Source of the DNA: Methylobacillus rhizosphaerae
GTDB taxonomy: Bacteria > Pseudomonadota > Gammaproteobacteria > Burkholderiales > Methylophilaceae
Reading direction: 5' to 3'
DNA length: 64,000 nt
Assembly (NCBI RefSeq): GCF_900187985.1
Contig: NZ_FZOA01000009.1
Coordinates: 21,186 to 85,185, forward strand
Below, piece by piece: positions 35,901 through 42,924 of this stretch (positions within the stretch are counted from its first letter, which is position 1; each line of letters opens with the position of its first letter). Below the pieces are notes generated by a model, which ran no database searches, was not told the DNA's origin, and was given only the letters and a program-made list of their open reading frames with translations. Made by a program: the position numbers and the translations under genes.

Positions 35901-36411
35901 ACAATTACTGGCTGGTGTGGTGATGGGGATACGTGTGCGCATGACCGGGCGCGGAAAAATGGCGATTGTGACACTGGATGACATGGCCGGACGCGTCGAT
36001 ATTGTGGTCAGTGGCGAGTTGCTGAATGAAAATGCCGCCTTGCTCAAGGAAGATCAGTTGCTGATCGTGGAAGGCCGGGTCAGCCATGACGATTTCTCTG
36101 GTGGTGTACGCGTCAATGCACGCCGCCTGAATGATATAGCAGGCGCCCGTAATGATTATGCCAGCCTGCTGAAGATCAGCTGTAATGGTCAGGCTGATGC
36201 CGACAAGCTGCGTGGCTTGCTGGCACCGTATTGCAAGCGGGAAACCGCGCCGGCTGAGCGTGGTTGTGCCGTGAAAGTGGCATACCGCAATCAGGAAGCT
36301 CAGGTTGAGCTGATGCTGGGAGATGACTGGCGTGTGGAATTGCAGGATGAATTATTGCATGGGCTGAAGGGATGGCTCAGCGATGAAAACGTGAAAATAC
36401 TTTATAATTGA
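32962..36411 (+). CDS. dnaE: DNA polymerase III alpha subunit
   Basis: The ATG at 32962 begins MSNPSFIHLRCHSEYSVVDG, the normal DnaE N-terminus; the frame is open further upstream but without similarity. The 1149-residue protein has the PHP domain first, then the C-family polymerase core with PGRGSGAGSLVAY and the catalytic aspartates in MPDFDIDFCQEGRD, plus NIGMHAGGVLISP and LVKFDFLGLRTL. A helix-hairpin-helix region and an OB-fold (about 985-1060) follow, and a tau-binding tail ends the protein. It is the replicative polymerase catalytic subunit. accA starts six bases after its stop, so dnaE-accA-tilS look cotranscribed. Confidence 0.97.
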   Translation: MSNPSFIHLRCHSEYSVVDGTVRIGDYVKQAVADQMPALALTDLNNLFGAVKFYKAARGKGIKPLIGADIWLENESKRDQPYRMLLLCQTDQGYLRLCELLSRAYLHNQYRDRAEIKYEWLHEGGSEGLILLSGAMGGDIGQALLQGNAAQAQQLAEKWAALFPQRFYIELQRTDHVQQEAYINKALALASALSLPVVATHPVQFMTQDDFKAHEARVCIAQGYVLADNRRPKLFTEEQYFKTQAQMATLFADIPEALANSVEIAKRCNLTLTLGKNYLPQFPTPNGESLDEYLKLQAQTGLEERLVVLYPDEAEREAKRPEYEARLEFETGIIIQMGFPGYFLIVADFINWAKNNGVPVGPGRGSGAGSLVAYSLGITDLDPMQYALLFERFLNPERVSMPDFDIDFCQEGRDRVIDYVKRKYGLDSVSQIATFGTMAAKAVIRDVGRVLDLPFNFVDGVAKLIPNELGISLSDALEKEPQLKERREQEEEVGELLELALRLEGLTRNIGMHAGGVLISPGKISDFSPIYCQAGGESVVSQYDKDDVEAVGLVKFDFLGLRTLTILDMALESANLQRAEKGQEPLSFETLPLNDKASFQLLKAANTTAVFQLESRGMKDMLKQAKPDVFEDIIALVALYRPGPMDLIPDFCRRKHGLQRVEYPHPATEPILKETYGIMVYQEQVMQIAQVVAGYSLGGADLLRRAMGKKKAEEMAQQRSIFIEGAVNNGTPEKQAGELFDLMEKFASYGFNKSHAAAYALVAYHTAYLKAHYPAAFMAATISADMNNTDNVHLFHDDCVANQLEVLPPDINASEFRFKPINDKQMLYGLGAIKGTGWAAIELILAARKENGPFKDLFDFCSRLDLRKVNRRVIESLIRAGAFDKIEPNRAALLTGVSLAISAAEQSGAASGQDSLFGSVIDSAVHVLPETPPWTEKQQLQEEKAALGFYLSGHPYAAYQKEVATFVRQSLANIKPSDQPQLLAGVVMGIRVRMTGRGKMAIVTLDDMAGRVDIVVSGELLNENAALLKEDQLLIVEGRVSHDDFSGGVRVNARRLNDIAGARNDYASLLKISCNGQADADKLRGLLAPYCKRETAPAERGCAVKVAYRNQEAQVELMLGDDWRVELQDELLHGLKGWLSDENVKILYN

Positions 36412-36417
36412 CGCCCT

Positions 36418-37407
36418 ATGAACGCCAAAACCAATAACGTGAAAACCAGTTTCCTTGATTTCGAGCAACCCATTGCCGAACTGGAAGCCAAGATTGAAGA
36501 GCTGCGCTATGTGCAGGATGATTCCGCACTGGATATCTCCGAAGAGATAGAGCGACTGCAACAGAAAAACATGACCTTGACCAAGGATATCTATGCCAAG
36601 CTTACCGCGTGGCAGATTTCCCAGGTGGCACGTCATCCTCAGCGGCCTTATACCCTGGATTATATCCGTGGTATTTTCACTGATTTTGAGGAGTTGCATG
36701 GTGATCGCGCATTTGCCGATGACCCGGCGATTGTCGGTGGCATTGCCCGTTTTGAAGGCCAGCCGGTGATGGTGATCGGCCACCAGAAAGGGCGGGATGT
36801 CAAAGAACGGCAGTACCGCAATTTTGGCATGCCGCGTCCGGAAGGATATCGCAAGGCTTTACGCCTGTACCGGCTGGCTGAAAAGTTCAGGATGCCTATC
36901 ATTACCCTGATTGATACCCCGGGAGCGTATCCGGGTATCGGTGCGGAAGAGCGTGGCCAGTCGGAAGCGATTGCACGCAACCTGTACGTGATGGCTGAAC
37001 TCACTGTGCCCATCATCGGTGTAATTATCGGTGAAGGTGGCTCTGGTGGCGCACTGGCGCTTGGTGTGGTGGATCACCTGATGATGTTGCAGTATTCCAC
37101 TTATTCGGTTATTTCACCGGAAGGCTGTGCTTCCATTCTCTGGAAAAGTGCGGACAAGGCTTCGGAAGCTGCTGAAACCCTGGGTATCACTGCTGTGCGA
37201 CTCAAGACCCTTGGGCTGGTTGATCGTATCGTGCCAGAACCCATGGGCGGGGCCCACCGTGCGCCGGAAGAAATGATGCAGAGTCTGCGTCGCGCTTTGG
37301 CAGATGAAATTGCCCGCCTGCAAGTCAAGTCGACAGATAACTTGTTGGGTGCCCGTTATGAGCGTCTCATGAGTTATGGCAAGTTCAAGGAAACCCCTGT
37401 CAAATAA
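36418..37407 (+). CDS. accA: Acetyl-CoA carboxylase carboxyltransferase alpha subunit
   Basis: The 329-residue protein is the alpha subunit of the carboxyltransferase that moves CO2 from biotin to acetyl-CoA, making malonyl-CoA for fatty acid synthesis. Recognised blocks are the N-terminal [62 protein letters not shown] and [16 protein letters not shown]. The beta subunit AccD is not in the window. The position between dnaE and tilS recalls the E. coli order dnaE-accA-(ldcC)-tilS, so this is a conserved neighbourhood. Confidence 0.97.
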   Translation: MNAKTNNVKTSFLDFEQPIAELEAKIEELRYVQDDSALDISEEIERLQQKNMTLTKDIYAKLTAWQISQVARHPQRPYTLDYIRGIFTDFEELHGDRAFADDPAIVGGIARFEGQPVMVIGHQKGRDVKERQYRNFGMPRPEGYRKALRLYRLAEKFRMPIITLIDTPGAYPGIGAEERGQSEAIARNLYVMAELTVPIIGVIIGEGGSGGALALGVVDHLMMLQYSTYSVISPEGCASILWKSADKASEAAETLGITAVRLKTLGLVDRIVPEPMGGAHRAPEEMMQSLRRALADEIARLQVKSTDNLLGARYERLMSYGKFKETPVK

Positions 37408-37416
37408 TCCAATTTT

Positions 37417-37446
37417 CACGGCTGGAAGCGAGCGCTCCCAGCCGTG
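37417..37446 (+). repeat. Strong hairpin between accA and the tilS catalytic region
   Basis: CACGGCTGGAAGCG (37417-37430) and CGCTCCCAGCCGTG (37433-37446) form a 14-bp stem with one mismatch and an AG turn. It starts ten bases after the accA stop and lies upstream of the likely tilS start. It resembles a terminator or processing stem but has no T-run. Confidence 0.7.
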
Positions 37447-37492
37447 TGATCCTGTTGCAGCCTCTCATTTGCCGCCTGCATTGCCAGGCCGG

Positions 37493-38809
37493 GTGAATGC
37501 TTTTCTTTCTTCCCATATCCAGTCAGGGCAACATCTGCTGCTGGCTTTCAGTGGCGGCCTGGACTCTCGAGTCCTGCTGCAGCTGCTGGCCGAAGCACGT
37601 GATCAATATGGTTTCACCCTTGAGGCCATGTATGTGCACCATGGCCTGAGTCCCAATGCAGATGCATGGATGGAGTTCTGCCGCGCCGAATGTGCCAGGT
37701 TGGAGGTGACATTTCACTGCCGGCATGTGACGGTAGACAGAGATGCTGGCCTGGGCATAGAAGCCAGTGCGAGACGTGCGCGCTATGAAGCCCTGTTGTC
37801 AGTACAGGCTGATCATGTCGTGCTGGCGCATCATCAGGATGACCAGGCGGAAACATTGATGTTGCAGTTATTGCGTGGTGCAGGGGCAAAAGGGCTGGCA
37901 GGCATGGCAGTACATGACCGGGCAAGGCGCTTGTTGCGCCCTTTGCTGGATTGCCCGCGTGCCGAGCTTGAGTCCTATGCATCATGGGCGGGGTTAGGAT
38001 GGGTGGATGATGAAAGCAACCAGGATGTCAGCTACGACAGGAATTTCTGCAGGCACCAGGTGTTTCCATTGTTGGCGCAGCGTTTTCCTGCCGTAAGCAA
38101 AACCTTGGCGCGCTCTGCAACACATTTGGCGGAGGCTACAGGGTTGCTGGATGAGTTGGCCGCCCTGGATGCGCAGCAAGTGCTGCATGGCAATGGTTTG
38201 CAGCTGGCCATGCTGTCGCAGTTGTCTGATGCCCGGGCGCGTAACCTGTTACGTTGGTGGTTGAATATGCATGCCTTGCCCATGCCAGGCCTGCCACGAT
38301 TGCAGGAAATGCTGCAGCAGTTGCTGCAGGCCGGTGAGACTGCGATGATCAAGGTGCAAGTGCACGAGTCAACTTATCTGCGGCGCTATCAAGGCATGGC
38401 ATACCTGAGTGTGGAGTTGCCATTGCCCATGTCTGCGGATTTATTCTGGCAGGGAGAAGCGTTGCTGTCATTGCCGGGAAACGGCTGTTTGTCGTGTGAA
38501 CAGGCTTATGGTGTAGGCTTGTCCATGGTGCGGATCCAGGGGCGCCAGCTTGCAGTGCGTTATCGCAGTGGCGGTGAGCGTTTCAAGCCGGATGCTGGAA
38601 GGCCTACACGCACGCTCAAACAGTTATATCAGGAGCGGCATGTGCCTCCATGGTTGCGTGAGCGCATGCCACTGCTTTACCTGGGCGATGAGTTAATTGT
38701 TGTGCCAGGGATAGGAGTTGCCTGCGGGTGGCAGGCCCAGGCAGGGGAACAGGGGCTAGTCGTGCATTGGCAGCCTGCCGGCTCAACGCGATTGACTGCT
38801 CCTGAGTAG
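37493..38809 (+). CDS. tilS: tRNA(Ile)-lysidine synthase
   Basis: TilS converts cytidine 34 of tRNA-Ile(CAU) to lysidine with ATP and lysine. The PP-loop LLLAFSGGLDSRVLL lies near the N-terminus, followed by MYVHHGLSPNAD, LAHHQDDQAETLMLQLLRG and FCRHQVFPLL. The C-terminal RYRSGGERFKPDAGRPTRTL block is the TilS-specific substrate-binding domain. The GTG at 37493 gives 438 residues, close to E. coli TilS (432), and puts the PP-loop at the usual position. An ATG at 37376 in the same frame overlaps accA and would read through the strong hairpin, adding 39 residues unlike the family. The 3' end overlaps the convergent tesA gene by 27 bases. Confidence 0.93.
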   Translation: MNAFLSSHIQSGQHLLLAFSGGLDSRVLLQLLAEARDQYGFTLEAMYVHHGLSPNADAWMEFCRAECARLEVTFHCRHVTVDRDAGLGIEASARRARYEALLSVQADHVVLAHHQDDQAETLMLQLLRGAGAKGLAGMAVHDRARRLLRPLLDCPRAELESYASWAGLGWVDDESNQDVSYDRNFCRHQVFPLLAQRFPAVSKTLARSATHLAEATGLLDELAALDAQQVLHGNGLQLAMLSQLSDARARNLLRWWLNMHALPMPGLPRLQEMLQQLLQAGETAMIKVQVHESTYLRRYQGMAYLSVELPLPMSADLFWQGEALLSLPGNGCLSCEQAYGVGLSMVRIQGRQLAVRYRSGGERFKPDAGRPTRTLKQLYQERHVPPWLRERMPLLYLGDELIVVPGIGVACGWQAQAGEQGLVVHWQPAGSTRLTAPE

Positions 38810-39409
38810 TGGTTCCAGGCTATGCCAGACATTATCAAGTATCTTTTCCTGGGCATTGGCCTTGGGATGTAGGCCATCATCCTGGATGAACTCAGGCTGG
38901 CCGGCAACACCATCCAGCAGGAATTTAACCAAAGGCAGTTTGAACTCCTGAGCCAGCGCAGGATAGGTTGCGCTGAACTCTTTTGTATATTTGGGGCCAT
39001 AGTTCGGGGGTATCATCATGCCAACAAGCAGGACGCGGGCATGGGTCTGCTGGCTGGTCCTGATCATGGAGGCCAGATTGGCGTGCATATCGCGGATGGG
39101 CAGCCCACGCAAGCCATCGTTGGCACCCAGTTCAAGAATGACGATATCGGGCTTGTGCTGCTGCAGCACTGCAGCCATGCGGCTTGACCCGCCACTGGTG
39201 GTTTCGCCGCTGATGCTGGTATTGACCACTTTGTAGCCCGGATATTGCTGCTTGAGCCTGAGTTCCAGCAGCGTGGCCCAGCCTTGTTCGCGTGGGATGC
39301 CATAGGCCGCGGACAGGCTGTCGCCATGCACGACAATCGTGGCGGCTTGTACAGAATGAATCATCATGGCCCAGATGACACTGAATAAAAATATGAAGCG
39401 GAACATCAT
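38783..39409 (-). CDS. tesA: SGNH-type arylesterase / thioesterase I
   Basis: The 208-residue protein (ATG ATG at 39409-39404, with AAGGTG upstream) has a signal peptide ending near HSVQA. The GDSL block IVVHGDSLSAAYGIP carries the nucleophile Ser. The SGNH glycine and asparagine are in ISGETTSGG and ELGANDGLRG, and the catalytic Asp-His is in DDGLHPKANAQ. TesA is a periplasmic lysophospholipase, arylesterase and acyl-CoA thioesterase. It is divergent from ybbA-ybbP exactly as in E. coli, with the two start codons almost touching, so the promoters must lie inside the opposite genes. Confidence 0.95.
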   Translation of the reverse strand: MMFRFIFLFSVIWAMMIHSVQAATIVVHGDSLSAAYGIPREQGWATLLELRLKQQYPGYKVVNTSISGETTSGGSSRMAAVLQQHKPDIVILELGANDGLRGLPIRDMHANLASMIRTSQQTHARVLLVGMMIPPNYGPKYTKEFSATYPALAQEFKLPLVKFLLDGVAGQPEFIQDDGLHPKANAQEKILDNVWHSLEPLLRSSQSR

Positions 39410-39411
39410 TA

Positions 39412-40098
39412 ATGCAAACACCTTTGGCAGTTGAAGCAATCAGTCTTGATAAATATATAGAAAATAATGCCGGCCGGCTTGATATTCTGAAATCCCTGTC
39501 CCTGCAAGTGCCAGCAGGAGAAAAACTGGCGATTATCGGCAGTTCCGGTTCCGGCAAGTCAACCTTATTGAGCTTGCTCGCCGGGTTGGACAGCCCCAGC
39601 AATGGAAAAGTGCTGATCAGTGGTGCGGAAATCAGCCATCTGGATGAAGATGGCCGTGCAGCTGTGCGCGGACGCAGCATGGGATTTGTTTTTCAGTCGT
39701 TTCAGTTGTTGCCTGCCCTGACGGCGCTGGAGAATGTCATGCTGCCGTTACAGCTTGCCGGCCGCAAGGATGCCAAGGACAGATCCATGACGGCGCTGGA
39801 GCGGGTAGGTCTGGGACACAGATTTTCCCATTACCCGCGCCAGATGTCCGGTGGCGAGCAGCAGCGTGTTGCGATTGCCCGCGCATTTGCGCCGCAGCCT
39901 GCCATCCTGTTTGCGGATGAGCCCACGGGCAACCTGGATGAACAGACGGGGGAAAGGATTATTGAGTTGTTGTTTGGCCTGAATGCCGAATCCGGCACAA
40001 CCCTGATCCTGGTCACCCATGATATGAATCTGGCACGTCGATGCCAGCGTATCTTACGTTTGCATGAAGGGAAATTGCAGGTAGAGGTCGCAGCATGA
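39412..40098 (+). CDS. ybbA: ABC transporter ATP-binding protein YbbA
   Basis: The 228-residue ATPase has Walker A GSSGSGKST, the Q-loop FVFQSFQLLP, signature MSGGEQQRVAIARAF, Walker B ILFADEPTGNLDE and the H-loop LVTHD. It belongs to the MacB/LolD group that pairs with FtsX-type permeases. The stop overlaps the start of the permease gene (ATGA), so the two are translated together. In E. coli ybbA-ybbP is likewise divergent from tesA. The complex probably acts on a periplasmic or membrane substrate, possibly lipid-linked; this is unknown. Confidence 0.95.
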   Translation: MQTPLAVEAISLDKYIENNAGRLDILKSLSLQVPAGEKLAIIGSSGSGKSTLLSLLAGLDSPSNGKVLISGAEISHLDEDGRAAVRGRSMGFVFQSFQLLPALTALENVMLPLQLAGRKDAKDRSMTALERVGLGHRFSHYPRQMSGGEQQRVAIARAFAPQPAILFADEPTGNLDEQTGERIIELLFGLNAESGTTLILVTHDMNLARRCQRILRLHEGKLQVEVAA

Positions 40099-42602
40099 CC
40101 GCATTCCTGATTGCTTGGCGGCAACTGCGCAGTCAATGGGCTGCAGGTGAAATCCGTGTGTTGGTACTGGCGTTGATACTGGCTGTTGCTGCCACGACCT
40201 CGGTGGGATTCTTTACCCATCGCATGGAATCAGCGCTGGTGCGACAAGGTGGCATGCTGTTAGGTGGTGATCTGGTGCTGGCAGCAGATCATGCCATTCA
40301 GGAAAAATATGCAAAAGAAGCTGTGCAACGCGGATTGCAGGTGACGCAGGCAGCGGAATTTCCCAGCATGGTGCTGCATGGCGAGGATAGCCAGCTGGTC
40401 GAGGTCAAGGCGGTTGCCAGTGGTTTTCCCTTACGTGGTGAGCTGACGGTGCTGTTGCAGAAAGTGGCTCCGGCGCTGATGCTGACGGGTGGCGCTGCAG
40501 CACATGGTGTTCCTGAGCCTGGCACGATCTGGATCGAGCCACGGCTGGCGAGCCGTCTGGGTGTGAATATAGGGGATCACCTGGAAGTAGGGGAGCGCCA
40601 GTTGCAAGTATCTGCCATTCTGCAGCGAGAGCCTTCCCGTGGGGGCGATGTATTCAGTATTGCGCCGCGCTTGATGATGAATGGAGAAGATATTGTTTCA
40701 ACCGGGTTGATACAGTTTGGCAGCCGGGTGAAATACCAGTTGTTGTTGGCTGGGGATGCCGCTGAAATAGCGTCTTATGCCGACTGGGCGAAACCGCAAT
40801 TGACACGCGGAGAGCAGTTGCAGAGTGTGACAGATGCCAGGCCGGAAATGCGTAATGCACTGGAAAAAGCCAGTCAGTTCCTCGGCTTATCTGCCATGAT
40901 GAGTGTGATCCTGGCCATGGTGGCCATGTTTCTGGCCAGCCAGCCTTATGTGCAGAAAAGCCTGGATAGCTACGCGCTTATGCGTTGTTTCGGCGCTTCC
41001 CGCCGTTTTATCTTTTCTATCCTGATGAGCCAGACATTGCTGATTGCGCTGGTCGGGAGCGGAGTCGGCGTACTGGTGGGGTTTGCGGCCCAGGAAGGAT
41101 TGGCAGTGCTGGCTGGCAGGTTATTGGTGGAAAAACTGCCAGCAGCCGGGCTGACACCTGCACTAGCCGGACTGGCTGCAGGGTTTGCCACTATGCTGGC
41201 CGTGGTATGGCCGCACCTTGCACGCTTGCGTGATGTGCCTGCTTTGCGCATTTTGCGTCGGGACCTTGGAGAGCAATACCGGGCACATTGGCTGCATTTC
41301 CTGCCAGCCCTGCTGGTGCTGGCTGCATTAGTGTTATGGCAGGCAGGGAACCTCAGGCTGGCAGGGATTGTATTGTTGGCCCTGACAGGAGTGCTATTGG
41401 CCGTGGTCCTGCTTGCCTGGCTGGGAATTCGTCTGTTGATGCGACTTCCACAAGATGTTACCGGTTCCTGGAGGCTGGGGTTGGCAGCGTTCAAGCGCAG
41501 GCCCGGGTTGGCCATTGCCCAGATCATGGGGTTCAGCCTAGGGCTGATGGCGCTGATCCTGCTGGCGATAGTGCGCGGAGACTTGTTATCCAGCTGGCAG
41601 CAGAGCCTGCCGGAAGATGCGCCCAATCGCTTTATTATCAACATCCAGCCGGAGCAAATAGAACCGGTCAGGCAATTCTTTGCCCGGCAAGGCTTGCACC
41701 AGGTGGACATTTTTCCCATGGTGCGCGGTCGCTTGACTGCCATTAACGGAAGCCCCCTGAATCCGGCGGATTATCAGGATGATCGGGTGCGTCGCCTGGC
41801 CGAGCGGGAGTTCAATCTCTCCTGGGCAGCAGAAATGCAGCAAGACAACCAGCTGCTGGAAGGGCAGTGGTGGAAGCCATCCGCGCAGGGCAAGCCTTTG
41901 ATATCTCTGGAGCAGGGCATTGCCAAGGACTTGCATATCAAGTTGGGGGACAAACTGGCTTACGATGTGGCAGGCAATGCGCTTGAACTGGAAGTCAGCA
42001 GCATACGTAAAGTGGAGTGGGACAGCATGCGTGCCAATTTCTTCGCTGTGACACCACCAGGAGTACTGGATCAGTATCCTGCCAGTTACATTACCAGCTT
42101 TCATCTACCTGCAGGGCAGGAGCAGGTCTTGAACCAGCTGGTACGCGAATTCTCCAATCTGACCATTATTGATGTGGCAGCTTTGCTGGAGCAGGTGCGC
42201 GAGATCATGAATAAAATGAGTCACGCGCTGGAGTATGTATTTGCCTTCAGCGTGCTGACCGGGTTGTCTGTCCTGTATGCAGCCCTGGTGGCCACCAGGG
42301 AAGAGCGAGTGCGAGAAGCAACCTTGCTGCGGGTGCTCGGCGCATCGCGCAGGCAGGTAGTGCAAGCATTGTGGACCGAGTTTGCCATGATAGGACTGCT
42401 GGCCGCGATGGTCGCAACTGTCTCGGCTGCCATCATGGCGTACTACCTCAGCAGCCGGGTATTCAACATTCCCTATCAGTTCAATGTACCGGGAGCGCTA
42501 GGCATCATGTTGTTGGCTGCCGTATTGGTACCATTGGCTGCCTGGCTGGGTATGCGGCGTTTCCTGAATCAGTCTCCGAAAGCATTATTGCAAAGTATCT
42601 GA
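40095..42602 (+). CDS. ybbP: FtsX-like ABC transporter permease YbbP
   Basis: The 835-residue protein has the YbbP architecture. An N-terminal helix is followed by a MacB-like periplasmic domain, a first FtsX block (LSAMMSVILAMVAMFLASQ, with further helices to about 440), a second periplasmic domain, and a C-terminal FtsX block (YVFAFSVLTGLSVLYAALVA and VRVREATLLRVLGASRRQV region). It partners with YbbA. Mechanotransmission-type transport or lipoprotein/lipid handling is inferred from the family. A strong terminator follows its stop. Confidence 0.94.
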   Translation: MTAFLIAWRQLRSQWAAGEIRVLVLALILAVAATTSVGFFTHRMESALVRQGGMLLGGDLVLAADHAIQEKYAKEAVQRGLQVTQAAEFPSMVLHGEDSQLVEVKAVASGFPLRGELTVLLQKVAPALMLTGGAAAHGVPEPGTIWIEPRLASRLGVNIGDHLEVGERQLQVSAILQREPSRGGDVFSIAPRLMMNGEDIVSTGLIQFGSRVKYQLLLAGDAAEIASYADWAKPQLTRGEQLQSVTDARPEMRNALEKASQFLGLSAMMSVILAMVAMFLASQPYVQKSLDSYALMRCFGASRRFIFSILMSQTLLIALVGSGVGVLVGFAAQEGLAVLAGRLLVEKLPAAGLTPALAGLAAGFATMLAVVWPHLARLRDVPALRILRRDLGEQYRAHWLHFLPALLVLAALVLWQAGNLRLAGIVLLALTGVLLAVVLLAWLGIRLLMRLPQDVTGSWRLGLAAFKRRPGLAIAQIMGFSLGLMALILLAIVRGDLLSSWQQSLPEDAPNRFIINIQPEQIEPVRQFFARQGLHQVDIFPMVRGRLTAINGSPLNPADYQDDRVRRLAEREFNLSWAAEMQQDNQLLEGQWWKPSAQGKPLISLEQGIAKDLHIKLGDKLAYDVAGNALELEVSSIRKVEWDSMRANFFAVTPPGVLDQYPASYITSFHLPAGQEQVLNQLVREFSNLTIIDVAALLEQVREIMNKMSHALEYVFAFSVLTGLSVLYAALVATREERVREATLLRVLGASRRQVVQALWTEFAMIGLLAAMVATVSAAIMAYYLSSRVFNIPYQFNVPGALGIMLLAAVLVPLAAWLGMRRFLNQSPKALLQSI

Positions 42603-42619
42603 AGCATGTTTTGATTGAA

Positions 42620-42664
42620 CCGTCATTGCCTGGATAACGTGTCCAGGCAATGACGGTTTTTTTA
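42620..42664 (+). terminator. Rho-independent terminator after ybbP
   Basis: CCGTCATTGCCTGGA (42620-42634) and TCCAGGCAATGACGG (42642-42656) make a perfect 15-bp stem with a 7-base loop, followed by seven T. Confidence 0.95.
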
Positions 42665-42687
42665 TATGCTTAGGCTGCCGAAATGGT

Positions 42688-42767
42688 TGGTTGGAGCACA
42701 ACCATAAATTGGCTATATATAGCCAATTGGCTGTATACAACCAACTGAATTGGCTATATATAACCAA
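42688..42767. promoter_or_regulatory. Palindrome array, candidate upstream activating sequences
   Basis: Three 18-bp units share the pattern TTGGCT-N6-ARCCAA: TTGGCTATATATAGCCAA at 42709-42726, TTGGCTGTATACAACCAA at 42727-42744 and TTGGCTATATATAACCAA at 42750-42767. A looser relative, TGGTTGGAGCACAACCA, is at 42688-42704. The first is a perfect palindrome. Their centres lie about 105 to 170 bases before the predicted sigma-54 transcription start, the normal distance for activator sites of NtrC-type proteins. Confidence 0.8.
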
Positions 42768-42837
42768 TTTCAAAATCATGATTTTTTGCTAAAAAATTAT
42801 TTTAATAAATACAATGAGTTATGATTTGTTGTAAAAA

Positions 42838-42853
42838 TGGCACAGAAGTTGCT
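42838..42853 (+). promoter_or_regulatory. Sigma-54 (-24/-12) promoter of the TonB-dependent receptor gene
   Basis: TGGCACAGAAGTTGCT fits the sigma-54 consensus TGGCACGNNNNTTGCW with one deviation. The essential GG (42839-42840) and GC (42851-42852) have the exact required spacing. Transcription should begin near 42864, about 60 bases before the ATG. Confidence 0.8.
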
Positions 42854-42924
42854 TTTATGTCAGTACGCTGGTTGTAAAAATTCAACCGGTTTATATCTAA
42901 AAAAAATTACTATGGAAGGATTGT

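Larger units (their letters stand above)
42665..42924 (+). other. Control region of the second TonB-dependent receptor
   Basis: This AT-rich region holds no gene. From left to right it contains four palindromes built on TTGG/CCAA (42688-42767), about 70 bases of very AT-rich DNA, a sigma-54-type promoter (42838-42853), a further GGTTG/CAACC inverted repeat (42870-42887) and the ribosome-binding site AAGGA before the ATG at 42925. The order is that of an enhancer-dependent promoter. Confidence 0.75.
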
